From NCBI RefSeq assembly GCF_000231385.2, contig NC_018515.1:1554501-1618500 (forward strand): 64,000 bases of DNA, read 5' to 3'. This DNA comes from Desulfosporosinus meridiei DSM 13257. GTDB taxonomy: Bacteria; Bacillota; Desulfitobacteriia; Desulfitobacteriales; Desulfitobacteriaceae. Below, one piece after another: positions 27,261 through 35,640 of this stretch. The first letter of the stretch is position 1; each line of letters starts with the position of its first letter. Both the position numbers and the translations under genes were made by a program. The notes beneath the pieces were generated by a model that saw only the letters and a list, made by a program, of their open reading frames with translations, was not told where the DNA came from and searched no databases.

Positions 27261-27985
27261 GATTTCATCCCCTCCCCGAGTAACTGAATGATGTGCATAG
27301 TCTTGACGGGCTTGTTAATCTTCTCCAAGTAACCGGAAATATTCATTAGACAGCCCATGTCAAGCCCCAGGAGAATATCTGCTCCGGAATCCAGAACATG
27401 CTGTGCCTTTTCAGCAACCATTGCCTCTGAGATCTTGGGCATTTTAACGGAGAAAGTACCTCCAAACCCGCAGCAAAGCCGGGCTTCAGGTAACGGGAGC
27501 AGTTCTAGCCCTTTTACGTGTTGAAGCAATTTTAGAGGCGCCTCTCCAATTCCTAAGAGCCTTGTGGCATGGCAAGAGGGATGGTAAGTGGCTTTAGCTT
27601 TGTAGTGTGCTCCCAGATCCGGTTTCTTCAAGACATCGACAACAAACTGGGTGAATTCATAACTTTTATGGATCAGGTCTTCCACCTTTTTAAGGTAAGC
27701 AGGTTCGTTCTCAAATAAAGTAGGGTAATAGTGATGAATCATGGCGATACAGGAACCGCTGGGGCCTACTACTACTTCGCTGCGTTCAAAAGAATCGATC
27801 AGAGTTCGGGCAACCTCTCGGGCATCATCAACATAGCCCGAATTAAAAGCTATTTGTCCGCAACAGACTTGTCCTTCAGGTACGTCAACGGTATGGCCTA
27901 AATGTTTTAGTATTTTGGCCATTGTTAGATCCACATCAGGGTACAAGGCATTCGTAAGGCAGGTTGCAAAAAGTGAAACCTTCAT
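27257..27985 (-). CDS. lutA: Lactate utilization protein A (CCG domain)
   Basis: A 242-residue protein with two cysteine-rich CCG motifs, CCGQIAFNSG and CCGFGGTFSVKMP, which bind Fe-S clusters. The start KVSLFATCLTNALYPDV matches the family; I choose ATG 27985 eight bases after AAAGGA rather than the ATG at 27994. First gene of lutABC, which oxidises L-lactate to pyruvate. No lactate permease or lutR is beside it. Confidence 0.94.
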   Translation of the reverse strand: MKVSLFATCLTNALYPDVDLTMAKILKHLGHTVDVPEGQVCCGQIAFNSGYVDDAREVARTLIDSFERSEVVVGPSGSCIAMIHHYYPTLFENEPAYLKKVEDLIHKSYEFTQFVVDVLKKPDLGAHYKAKATYHPSCHATRLLGIGEAPLKLLQHVKGLELLPLPEARLCCGFGGTFSVKMPKISEAMVAEKAQHVLDSGADILLGLDMGCLMNISGYLEKINKPVKTMHIIQLLGEGMKS

Positions 27986-28191
27986 AAACACCATCCTTTT
28001 GGAAATGCAAGAATCCTTGCTTAGTTGTCTTAGTATTTCCTAATAAATTGGATTTTGATGCGGGTTAATAGATATATAGGGAAGTGGCTAATTACTTGTC
28101 TTTAAAGTGCTTTTGAATGGCCCCCTACTTGTTTATCAAGTTTAGTGGCTTGAGCTGAATGAGTTCTCTCAGGATTAGCTTCTATGGGGTT

Positions 28192-28395
28192 TTAGACTCT
28201 CTTGTCAGATAGTTGCAGGAGCTTAATCAGTTCGTCCATCTTCTGTAAGACTTCTTTATCATTGAGCGCTTTACGCTTGAGAAACTGACTGGCTTTCACC
28301 ATCATGTAAACAATGAATCCAACGAAAACAAAACTTCCCAGGGAGAAAATTAGGAATAATAATAACTGATAATCAATTATGATGTGGTCGCCCAT
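28192..28395 (-). CDS. Small single-span membrane protein
   Basis: About 67 residues: one hydrophobic helix (LLLFLIFSLGSFVFVGFIVYMMV) followed by a basic, helical cytoplasmic tail ending KMDELIKLLQLSDKRV. ATG 28395 follows GAGG by seven bases; an ATG six codons earlier lacks a ribosome site. Unknown function. Confidence 0.6.
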   Translation of the reverse strand: MGDHIIIDYQLLLFLIFSLGSFVFVGFIVYMMVKASQFLKRKALNDKEVLQKMDELIKLLQLSDKRV

Positions 28396-28487
28396 TATTT
28401 GTACCTCATTCATCTCAGTTCAGATTAACTGTGGATTAGTATCTCACTCTAGTCGATAATCATGAATAGTTTCCAATCTTCCTAACT

Positions 28488-28540
28488 AAAAGGGATCGTC
28501 GCTAACCACTTTAAAGTAGCTAGGCGACAATCCCTTTTGG
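28488..28540. terminator. Terminator between small membrane gene and Cse60-like gene
   Basis: AAAAGGGAT-GTCGC arms with one mismatch (28488-28502, 28524-28538); A and T runs at both ends allow use on either strand. It ends the minus-strand gene at 28557. Confidence 0.8.
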
Positions 28541-28556
28541 TCGTAAGAAACAGCTC

Positions 28557-28727
28557 TTAGCCGAGAATCGGCACATTGGGTTCATCATACCAAATCGAGA
28601 GAACAGTGGACGCTCCGGTGCTCTGGGTAATATTAAGCACCTTGATCCAATTATTATTCTCTAACCATTGGTTGACTTCCTTTTCTAAGAGACGAGAATC
28701 CGGGGAACTGAAAATCCTTACTTTCAA
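28557..28727 (-). CDS. Cse60-like small sporulation protein
   Basis: A 56-residue protein starting KVRIFSSPDSRLLEKEVN and ending SIWYDEPNVPILG. The KV-x-I-F start, the LEKEVNQWL helix and the late STVLSIWYDE strand resemble the Cse60 family of sporulation proteins of Bacilli and Clostridia. TTG at 28727 lies eight bases after AAAGGA (an ATG three codons earlier touches that site). It has its own terminator. Family assignment is by pattern only. Confidence 0.65.
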   Translation of the reverse strand: MKVRIFSSPDSRLLEKEVNQWLENNNWIKVLNITQSTGASTVLSIWYDEPNVPILG

Positions 28728-28937
28728 CCTATTCATCCTTTCACTGGCTAGTGTTAAAAAGATCGCAGATCACTCTTCGGGGTTTATATAGTAATCATAC
28801 GACAGCATAAATGTTTGTCAAGAATCAAGAACCGACAGACGCCATTCTTAAAAATACCCTTGTTTCTGCAATAGACCATATTGTCAGAAAAATATTGTGC
28901 AGTGATTAAAAATAAAAAGCTTAAAGATTTAATTACT

Positions 28938-28970
28938 TGTAACCTTTTACCCTCCTTTTATACTCTATAT
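28938..28970 (+). promoter_or_regulatory. Putative ECF-sigma promoter, copy 1
   Basis: TGTAACCTTTTACCCT (28938-28953) and CTCTATAT (28963-28970). The same two blocks, at the same distance, precede the secreted-protein gene at 30999. The -10 block ends 28 bases before the ATG at 28999. It probably serves the ECF sigma factor encoded between them. Confidence 0.7.
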
Positions 28971-28998
28971 TTTAGAATAATGAAAGGGGCAATATACA

Positions 28999-29427
28999 AT
29001 GAAAAAACTTATACCTGTACTTTTAACTATCTTTATGGCACTTGGGTGCCAAGTTGCGCTAGGGGCTGTGGTAAGTACGGAAAGCGCAAGTGGCATAGTA
29101 AAACCAGCAGCCTACGAAACCATTTCAGGAGGACAATGTAAAATAGTTAATAACGGCAATGGTACAATAAACATATCGGGATCAACTTCAACCTACAATC
29201 CAGTTAAGCAAATAGGGTTAAAGTTAAACTTACAATATTTATCTAGCGGCACATGGCGTACAGTTGATAGCTATAGTTACTCTAAATCCAATTCATCTTT
29301 TATATCTGGTGGGGAGCAATTAAGTGTATCAAGTGGGTATTATAGGGTATATGCACAACATACTTCGTTAACCGGCACCATGAGTGAAAGTGGTCAATCC
29401 TACTCAGAAGCACTATATATTCAATAG
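28999..29427 (+). CDS. Small secreted protein, DUF6147-like
   Basis: A 142-residue exported protein: signal peptide (KKLIPVLLTIFMALGCQVALGA) then a beta-rich domain with GNGTINISG, WRTVDSYSYS and GYYRVYAQHTSLTGTMSES. The Cys in the signal region lacks a proper lipobox. The pattern is reminiscent of DUF6147-type small extracellular proteins; I am not certain of the family. Preceded by the shared ECF promoter motif. AT-rich relative to the flanking regions. Confidence 0.75.
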   Translation: MKKLIPVLLTIFMALGCQVALGAVVSTESASGIVKPAAYETISGGQCKIVNNGNGTINISGSTSTYNPVKQIGLKLNLQYLSSGTWRTVDSYSYSKSNSSFISGGEQLSVSSGYYRVYAQHTSLTGTMSESGQSYSEALYIQ

Positions 29428-29478
29428 TTGTTCAATCACTACTAAATCTATGAACTAAAAGCAATCTCCCTACCTCAA

Positions 29479-29506
29479 ACCACGGTTGAATAAACCGTGG
29501 TATTTC
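29479..29506. terminator. Terminator between secreted gene and anti-sigma gene
   Basis: Perfect 9-bp stem ACCACGGTT/AACCGTGGT (29479-29487, 29493-29501) with 5-base loop, between convergent genes. Confidence 0.8.
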
Positions 29507-30267
29507 TATTTGATAGAATTTCCGATTTTTATTATTTCTTCTTCTGCTATTTCTCCTGTAATTTGTAGCAAAAGACCTCGTATTTGCCAATTCAATGTAT
29601 TGAGTCCGTTCTTACTTGCAAATAACATAGCCGGGCTACCATTAACTATTAAATCTTTTGTAACCGTATCGTCCGTATCATATAAAGATCCACGTGAAGT
29701 TCCATTAGCACTATTTTGTTGTCTTAAAACAATTACTTTATCACTAAAATTATATTCAATAGAAATCTCATAAACGTCTGCACCTAGCGATGTAAGTGTA
29801 ACTCGTCCAACATTAGTTTCAGTGGGGAGATAGCTAGGAATAGCTAACTTAAATGGAACCTCAGCCTGAGCTTGATCTAGAGTAACTTCTTTTTCTATAT
29901 TAGAACCTAGATTCTTTATCTTTGGCATATCTGGATCGTTTACCTGTTTGTAAGTTTCAGTTTGATTTTGCGTTGTTTTTCCAACGATATAGGCAAAAAA
30001 CTCACCTATCTTCCCACCTAAAGCATTTGCATTATGTGGGTATAGGAAGTTGATTGAACCGATTGAAATGAGGATTGTTGCCGCAACAACAATTCTTTTT
30101 CGATTTGAGAAAGGTTTTGCTGTTGTTGGGATACTTTCTGTTTCTAATATCTGCTGCTTTATCTTCTGCCACTGATCATCTATATTTGGAACTTCAATAG
30201 CGGCATCTAACTCTTTTGATAAATGACTTTTAATTATTCGCTCAAGTTCTTTTTCTGATAAGGCCAT
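29506..30267 (-). CDS. Anti-sigma factor-like membrane protein, DUF4367-type C-terminus
   Basis: A 253-residue protein: cytoplasmic N-terminal about 55 residues, one membrane helix (about 56-75, RIVVAATILISIGSINFLY), then a large outer domain. The C-terminus (GLNTLNWQIRGLLLQITGEIAEEEIIKIGNSIK) has the DUF4367 pattern found in anti-sigma proteins. It overlaps the sigma gene by 34 bases and has a strong AGGAGGTG ribosome site, so both are made together. No zinc HxxxCxxC motif is seen. Confidence 0.8.
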   Translation of the reverse strand: MALSEKELERIIKSHLSKELDAAIEVPNIDDQWQKIKQQILETESIPTTAKPFSNRKRIVVAATILISIGSINFLYPHNANALGGKIGEFFAYIVGKTTQNQTETYKQVNDPDMPKIKNLGSNIEKEVTLDQAQAEVPFKLAIPSYLPTETNVGRVTLTSLGADVYEISIEYNFSDKVIVLRQQNSANGTSRGSLYDTDDTVTKDLIVNGSPAMLFASKNGLNTLNWQIRGLLLQITGEIAEEEIIKIGNSIK

Positions 30268-30794
30268 TGAAGATCCACCTCCTGATTTTGATTAATTTCT
30301 TGATTTATTAGTTTTCTAAATGCATCCTTTGCCCTATGTAATCTTACTTTGGTATTCGATAGGTTAATGCCTAATAAGTCGGATATTTGCTGCAAGGTTA
30401 AGTCAGCATAGTACTTTAGGACTAAGAATTGATTATCATGATGCTTTAATTTAGTTAAAGTATTATTTACATCTTCTTTAAGAATAATATCGTCTTCTTC
30501 ACTATATAAAAGAGGTTCTATATGAAAATCTGTTATTGATGTGATCTTTTTATTATTTTTATTCTTTAAAATATGTTTTGCCTCATTCAGGGCAATTGAA
30601 GTAACCCATGATGCAAATTTATCCTTAGAATTTAGTTGATTTAGTTTACTATAGGCTATTGCAAACGCCTGCTGAACCGCATCTTCTGATACATATTTAT
30701 CTTTGGTATAGAAGTATATAGTTTTGTATACTTTTTCATAATTTTGCTTAACTAGAATTTCAAACATATCCATTTTTTCCTGATATAACTCCAT
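30234..30794 (-). CDS. ECF-type RNA polymerase sigma factor
   Basis: About 186 residues. Region 2 (FEILVKQNYEKVYKTIYFYTKDKYVSEDAVQQAFAIAYSKLNQL) and region 4 (LVLKYYADLTLQQISDLLGINLSNTKVRLHRAKDAFRKLI) are clear. ATG at 30794 follows AAGGTGAG by eight bases; a GTG four codons earlier is possible. First gene of a sigma/anti-sigma operon that lies between two divergent-convergent secreted-protein genes sharing one promoter motif. Confidence 0.92.
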   Translation of the reverse strand: MELYQEKMDMFEILVKQNYEKVYKTIYFYTKDKYVSEDAVQQAFAIAYSKLNQLNSKDKFASWVTSIALNEAKHILKNKNNKKITSITDFHIEPLLYSEEDDIILKEDVNNTLTKLKHHDNQFLVLKYYADLTLQQISDLLGINLSNTKVRLHRAKDAFRKLINQEINQNQEVDLQWPYQKKNLSE

Positions 30795-30872
30795 TATTTT
30801 ACTCACCTTCTTATACAGATAATTCGAGGCCTCGTTACAAAAACCTGCCTGAACAAAAAAAATGAAATATGG

Positions 30873-30905
30873 TGTAACCTTTTACCCTGTTCTAGATCTC
30901 TATAT
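30873..30905 (+). promoter_or_regulatory. Putative ECF-sigma promoter, copy 2
   Basis: TGTAACCTTTTACCCT (30873-30888), 9 bases, CTCTATAT (30898-30905). Sequence and spacing are the same as at 28938. The -10 block ends 93 bases before the ATG at 30999, leaving a leader that may code a short peptide. Confidence 0.7.
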
Positions 30906-30951
30906 AGTGAATGGGGACAAATTTATTGAAAGGAGGATCAATAAAATAGCA

Positions 30952-31002
30952 ATGTTTAAAAGCTCTCTGTTCAAAAATTTTAGGGGAGGTTTATTATTAT
31001 GA
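30952..31002 (+). CDS. Possible 16-residue leader peptide
   Basis: ATG-to-TGA frame coding FKSSLFKNFRGGLLL after Met. Its TGA overlaps the ATG of the next gene (ATGA), which suggests translational coupling, but the AGGAGG upstream is 15 bases away, longer than ideal. Low confidence. Confidence 0.3.
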   Translation: MFKSSLFKNFRGGLLL

Positions 31003-31670
31003 AAAAGCTAATCTCAGTTGTTTTAACACTTGTTCTTATGCTGTCATTTACTACAAGTGTTTTTGCCTCAGAATCAAAAATTACGAAAAAAAATGGGTTT
31101 GAAATGGAAACTATTGATGACACCAAAGAACACCAAAAAATAAAATTCACTAACTTAGAAACTGGTGAAGTAGAATATGTTGAATCAATTTTAGAAAATG
31201 GTAAATACGTATACTTCTCTACTAATGATGAAGGTAAACAAAAAATAGAATCTGTAAATGGAACAATCAAAATAACCGACCAAGAAACAAAAGAGGTTAA
31301 ATATTTAAAACCTATTAAAAGTACTATTAAGGATGATATAAAAGTTGAAGATGCATCTTCACTTGCTGCGGCATGGTGGGAACAAGTTAATATGTATCGT
31401 AGTAGCTATGCGATAGATACTGCTAAGTTATCTTTAGTTGCAGGTATACTTGCAAGCATTTATGGAGGCCCAGTAACAGGAGTAATTACCAGTATTGCGT
31501 CTTATTTGATTTCAATAAATGCGCCAAATGTATGGTATATAGTTCGCCAATACCAGGATCAATATGATTTAAACCATTGGATGGATGAAACATACTATTA
31601 CGCAGACCCAAATTACTCCAATTTCAGAGGTGTAGAAGACCGCATCTATTATACTGATTACAATTATTAA
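30999..31670 (+). CDS. Secreted bacteriocin-like protein
   Basis: A 223-residue exported protein: signal peptide (KKLISVVLTLVLMLSFTTSVFA), a charged beta-rich middle (TNLETGEVEYVES, ENGKYVYFS), a hydrophobic glycine-containing helix near residues 145-170 (SLVAGILASIYGGPVTGVIT) and a Tyr/Asp-rich tail. The architecture recalls large secreted bacteriocins of the geobacillin-26 type, but this is a weak likeness. Controlled by the shared ECF promoter motif. A small two-span membrane protein follows, as expected of an immunity partner. Confidence 0.65.
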   Translation: MKKLISVVLTLVLMLSFTTSVFASESKITKKNGFEMETIDDTKEHQKIKFTNLETGEVEYVESILENGKYVYFSTNDEGKQKIESVNGTIKITDQETKEVKYLKPIKSTIKDDIKVEDASSLAAAWWEQVNMYRSSYAIDTAKLSLVAGILASIYGGPVTGVITSIASYLISINAPNVWYIVRQYQDQYDLNHWMDETYYYADPNYSNFRGVEDRIYYTDYNY

Positions 31671-31685
31671 AAATTACAAAATAGA

Positions 31686-31720
31686 GAAGGAGCGACCATA
31701 ATTGGACGCTTCTTCTTAAA
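31686..31720 (+). terminator. Terminator after secreted bacteriocin-like gene
   Basis: Nine-pair stem with one G-U (31686-31694, 31707-31715) then a T/A tail. Confidence 0.7.
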
Positions 31721-31876
31721 TATTTATTGAGATAGGCAAAAACACTTAACTAATTGAATCATAAACTGATATTATTGGAACATGAACCGAAAAATAAGAT
31801 AATAGAAACATAACGCAAACTTGATTTTGAAGATTTAATCATGCATCCTATTTGTTGTTATGGGAGGGATATCAAT

Positions 31877-32053
31877 ATGATAAGAACCAAAATCTTTGAG
31901 TGGCTGGGTTTTTTAATAATTATCTTTTCAGTATTAGCTTATAATTTATTACGATCTAAAGGTTATTCCCAGACTTTTTGGTTTAACATTTCTATCGCTA
32001 TCGGCGCAACTATCTCTTTTATTTCCTTTTTTATAAGAAAAAGTAGAAAATAA
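31877..32053 (+). CDS. Two-span small membrane protein (possible immunity protein)
   Basis: A 58-residue protein with two hydrophobic helices (LGFLIIIFSVLAYNLL and FWFNISIAIGATISFISFFI) and a basic end KKSRK-like. ATG 31877 follows GGGAGGG. Size, topology and position after the bacteriocin-like gene resemble small immunity proteins; no homology is claimed. Confidence 0.6.
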   Translation: MIRTKIFEWLGFLIIIFSVLAYNLLRSKGYSQTFWFNISIAIGATISFISFFIRKSRK

Positions 32054-32545
32054 TAAATTCATCTATAGATTCAAACAAATTATTTAGGTCGTAGCTCGAC
32101 TAATCCAGTAGAATGAGTAGCAGACTAGGCCTAGGTTCAACGAAGCTGTCACCAGGGGCAAAGTAGATGAATAGTATTAGCTGATTTTCAGGTTGTAGTT
32201 CCTGGGCGTTAAAAGTCACTATATTTCATATACACTTCTGATAAGGAAGAGATTTGACAAAAGCATTGGTTGTTGCATCCCTGCGGATACAATTTCCAGT
32301 GCTTTTATTCTAGGCTTACGGAAAAGTATATGTAATCTGAAATCTTTGGAATGAGTATTTTGCGAGTGCCTAACTATGTAACGCACTACTGTGATAACTT
32401 TAATTGATTAAAATGGCACTGGTTTTTATATCTGGTTCAGAATCCCTTTTTTATAGCAGCTACAAGATCTGATTTGAAAAAAATTTGTACAAGGTTCTGA
32501 AAAATCTATTTATTTTTTTAGGAGGCTATGATATGATAGTCTCAC
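32054..32545. other. Intergenic region with an orphan terminator
   Basis: A 490-base stretch without a supported gene. TTGACA at 32255-32260 could be a -35, and a terminator-like hairpin follows at 32259-32306. Nothing else is recognised. Confidence 0.5.
32259..32312 (+). terminator. Orphan terminator-like hairpin
   Basis: AAAAGCATTGG (32259-32269) pairs with CCAGTGCTTTT (32296-32306) with one G-U; a GCATCC/GGATAC inner part extends it. No gene ends just before it. Confidence 0.6.
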
Positions 32546-32563
32546 TGAATGGTGATTCATTCA
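32546..32563. promoter_or_regulatory. FadR-type operator before fadR
   Basis: TGAATGGTGATTCATTCA resembles the B. subtilis FadR site TGAATGAMTANTCATTCA (three mismatches). It follows a TATGAT -10-like hexamer and lies 38 bases before the fadR ATG, as for autoregulation of fadR and control of the operon. Confidence 0.65.
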
Positions 32564-32601
32564 TTTCCATTACAAATAGTAAGAGGTGAGGTGCAGGTCC
32601 T

Positions 32602-33201
32602 ATGGACGCGCAGCGCGAGGGTAAGTTTCAAAGGATTCTCGATGCTGCCATTGAAGCTTTTGCAGAATCCGGCTTTCACCATTGTCAGGTAAACAAGATA
32701 GCCCGCTTAGCAGGAGTCGCCGATGGTACGATCTACTTATACTTCAAAAGTAAAGAAGATGTTCTGATTCGAGTTTTTCAGGAACGCATGGGGGATTTCA
32801 TTGCCGGTGTAAGCCGGGAACTCTCCCAGTGTAAGACGACGGAAGCGCGCTTAAGGACAATTGTTAAAACCCATTTTACTTATATGGAGCAGAACAGATC
32901 AGTTGCAATCGTGACCCAACTTGAGCTTAGGCAATCCGATCCGCGGGTGCGGCTACCCATTAATAGTACTGTATCAGATTATTTCAACCTTATTGAGGGG
33001 GTGATCCAGCAAGGGATACAGAGTGGAGAGGTTCCTAAAATCGATACACGCGTAGCTCGTCAAATGATCTTCGGATCCTTAGATGAGGCCACAACCGATT
33101 GGGTTATGGCTCGAAGTCCACGGACTTTAACCAGTGGTATAGAGCCAATGCTAGCTTTATTTGAGGGTGCACTTCAGGTAAGAAAAAGTGAGACCAAATA
33201 G
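32602..33201 (+). CDS. fadR: TetR-family fatty acid degradation regulator FadR
   Basis: A 199-residue TetR repressor. The N-terminal HTH (ILDAAIEAFAESGFHHCQVNKIARLAGVADGTIYLYFKSKEDVLI) and the ligand domain (AIVTQLELRQSD, TRVARQMIFGSLDEATTDWVM) closely follow B. subtilis FadR, which binds long-chain acyl-CoA and represses fad genes. ATG follows GAGGTG. It lies 39 bases upstream of fadN, likely in one operon. Confidence 0.9.
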   Translation: MDAQREGKFQRILDAAIEAFAESGFHHCQVNKIARLAGVADGTIYLYFKSKEDVLIRVFQERMGDFIAGVSRELSQCKTTEARLRTIVKTHFTYMEQNRSVAIVTQLELRQSDPRVRLPINSTVSDYFNLIEGVIQQGIQSGEVPKIDTRVARQMIFGSLDEATTDWVMARSPRTLTSGIEPMLALFEGALQVRKSETK

Positions 33202-33240
33202 AAAGAAGTGCTGTTGAACCGAAACGAGAGGAGGATGGAA

Positions 33241-35628
33241 ATGCAGATTCATAAAGTAGCGGTAATAGGATCAGGGGTGATGGGAAGCACCATCGCAGCG
33301 CACTTGGCCAATGCCGGAATCCCGAGCCTGTTGTTGGATATTGTTCCTTCCAAACTATCGGCTAAAGAAGAAGCAGCCGGATTGACATTGGAGGATCCCA
33401 AGGTACGAAATAGTATCGCAGAAGGTAATAAGACAAAGTTATTAAAAATGAATCCCGCTCCACTATTAGTCCCAGAATTTGCAGAACGCATTGAAGTTGG
33501 TAACCTAAGTGACGATTTAGGTCTCTTGAGCGAAGTAGATTGGGTGATCGAGGTTGTCGTTGAACGTTTAGATATTAAGGTGGATTTATTCAAGAAAATT
33601 GCTGCTATTGTACGCCCGGGAACAATCGTAAGTTCAAATACTTCGGGAATTTCGTTACAAGCTATGGTGAGTGATTTGCCCGAAAGCTTTACTCGCTATT
33701 TCTTAGGCACCCATTTCTTTAACCCACCCCGTTATATGAAACTCTTAGAAATCATTCCCGGACCTAATACAGATCCGGAAATAATGACCTTTATTTCCGA
33801 GTTCGGAGAAAGGGTTCTAGGCAAGGGAGTTGTCGTAGCAAAAGATACTCCGAATTTTATTGCCAATCGTATTGGTGTTTTTGGTCTCGCTGTTACGCTT
33901 CAGGAAATGCTGCGGTCCGGCTTATCCGTGGATGAAGTTGATGCTCTCACTGGCCCTGTAATGGGACGTCCAAAGAGTGCTTCTTTTAGAACAGTTGACC
34001 TCGTCGGCTTAGATACTTTTATCCATACTGCTAACACCGTAGCAGTTGGGGTGCCAGCCGAAAAAGATAATTTCACCTTACCGGAATTTATGCAAACAAT
34101 GCTGGCCAATGGTTGGCTTGGAGATAAAACTAAACAAGGATTTTACAAAAAGTCTAAAGGACCTCAAGGTAAAGTGGTTGAAGTCCTTGATCCCCATACC
34201 ATGACCTATGTTCCCAAGAAAAGTGTTAAATTTGCTTCTTTAGAAAAAGCCAAAGCTGCAGGTGGTTTAACGGAAAAGATTCGTACCTTAGTGAATGGCA
34301 AAGATGCAGGAGCAGAGTTCGCTTGGAATGTCTTAAAGCCGGTTCTGCTTTACGCAGCAACCATCTCCAATGACATTGCGGATAATATTTCCGGAATCGA
34401 CGAAGGCATGCGCTGGGGCTTTAATTGGCAAATGGGTCCTTTTGAAATCTGGGATGCCTTGGGAGTCAAAACAATTGCTGATCGCGTAATTGCCGAAGGT
34501 GGAACCTTGCCGCCTCTGGTAGAAGAGTTGCTGGCAAAAGGGAATGAACGTTTCTATCAAAAGAGTGAATCCGGAGAAGTCTCCTATTTCCAAGCTGGAG
34601 AGTATCACAAAAAAGCCTCAAGTCCTTATGCGATTTCTCTGAAGCAAGCACATAAAGATGGCAAGAAAATCTTAGGCAATGCCGGAGCAAGCCTGATTGA
34701 CTTGGGAGATGGGGTAGTTTGCTTAGAATTCCACTCTCCCAGCAATTCCATAGGTGCGGATATTTTGACCATGATTCATAAGTCATTAGAAGAAGTCGAT
34801 AAAAACTATTTGGGCATGGTTATCGGGAATCAAGGCAAGAATTTCTGCGTAGGTGCTAACCTGATGCAGATTCTGCTGGAGGCAGAAGAAGAGAACTGGG
34901 ATGATCTCGATTACATGGTTCGTCAATTCCAGAACGGCACCATGGCTTTGAAATATGCTAAAAAACCTGTCGTAGCAGCTCCCTTTGGCATGACCCTGGG
35001 CGGAGGATGTGAAGTTTGCCTGCATTCTCATGCTATTCAAGCTTCATCTGAAACTTACATGGGCTTAGTTGAAGTTGGGGTTGGCTTAATCCCTGGCGGC
35101 GGCGGAACTAAGGAAATGGCTATACGAGCTATGGAAGGTATTCTTCCAGGAATCCAGGTAGCCCCGGATTATTTCTTTGCCAAACGATTTGAAATAGTGG
35201 CTATGGCTCAGGTTTCTAACAGTGCAGAAAAGGCTCGTCAGCTTGGTTTCTTACGGGCGGATGATCGTTACAGCATGAATCCTGACCATGTCATCTTGGA
35301 TGCCAAGGCCAGAGTCATTGACTTAGCCCGCAGCTTCAGACCTAATTTGCCCAAGAAATATAAAGTTGGTGGGCCCGGAGTTCGAGCAACTTTAGAATTG
35401 GCTTTGTATGGAATGCGTGAGGGAAATTATATCTCGGAATATGATCAGCACATTGGTAAGAAAGTAGCTTATGCTATAACCGGCGGAGACCGTCCGGCGG
35501 GAATGCTCGTAGATGAGCAATATCTCTTAGATATTGAACGTGAAGCCTTTATGAGTTTAGTAGGCGAACCGAAAACCCAGGATCGTATCCGCCATATGCT
35601 CGCCAAAGGCAAGCCGTTACGGAATTAG
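33241..35628 (+). CDS. fadN: Multifunctional 3-hydroxyacyl-CoA dehydrogenase / enoyl-CoA hydratase
   Basis: A 795-residue beta-oxidation enzyme. N-terminal NAD-binding domain with GSGVMGSTIAAHLANAG, 3-HCDH C-terminal domain (ITGR-like segments through residue 450), then a crotonase domain near residue 500 onward (CVGANLMQILLEAEE, GGGCEVCLHSHAIQASSETYMGLVEVGVGLIPGGGGTKE). Order and length match B. subtilis FadN. ATG 33241 lies six bases after GAGAGGAGG. Next to fadA with a 12-base gap. Confidence 0.94.
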   Translation: MQIHKVAVIGSGVMGSTIAAHLANAGIPSLLLDIVPSKLSAKEEAAGLTLEDPKVRNSIAEGNKTKLLKMNPAPLLVPEFAERIEVGNLSDDLGLLSEVDWVIEVVVERLDIKVDLFKKIAAIVRPGTIVSSNTSGISLQAMVSDLPESFTRYFLGTHFFNPPRYMKLLEIIPGPNTDPEIMTFISEFGERVLGKGVVVAKDTPNFIANRIGVFGLAVTLQEMLRSGLSVDEVDALTGPVMGRPKSASFRTVDLVGLDTFIHTANTVAVGVPAEKDNFTLPEFMQTMLANGWLGDKTKQGFYKKSKGPQGKVVEVLDPHTMTYVPKKSVKFASLEKAKAAGGLTEKIRTLVNGKDAGAEFAWNVLKPVLLYAATISNDIADNISGIDEGMRWGFNWQMGPFEIWDALGVKTIADRVIAEGGTLPPLVEELLAKGNERFYQKSESGEVSYFQAGEYHKKASSPYAISLKQAHKDGKKILGNAGASLIDLGDGVVCLEFHSPSNSIGADILTMIHKSLEEVDKNYLGMVIGNQGKNFCVGANLMQILLEAEEENWDDLDYMVRQFQNGTMALKYAKKPVVAAPFGMTLGGGCEVCLHSHAIQASSETYMGLVEVGVGLIPGGGGTKEMAIRAMEGILPGIQVAPDYFFAKRFEIVAMAQVSNSAEKARQLGFLRADDRYSMNPDHVILDAKARVIDLARSFRPNLPKKYKVGGPGVRATLELALYGMREGNYISEYDQHIGKKVAYAITGGDRPAGMLVDEQYLLDIEREAFMSLVGEPKTQDRIRHMLAKGKPLRN

Positions 35629-35640
35629 GGGGGGAAAAGC

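Noticed and set aside
30807-30845. A third copy of the ECF promoter before the sigma gene itself
   Set aside because: A TGTAAC...CTGTATAA pair exists on the minus strand, but spacing is several bases different and the -35 extension ACCTTTTACCCT is absent.
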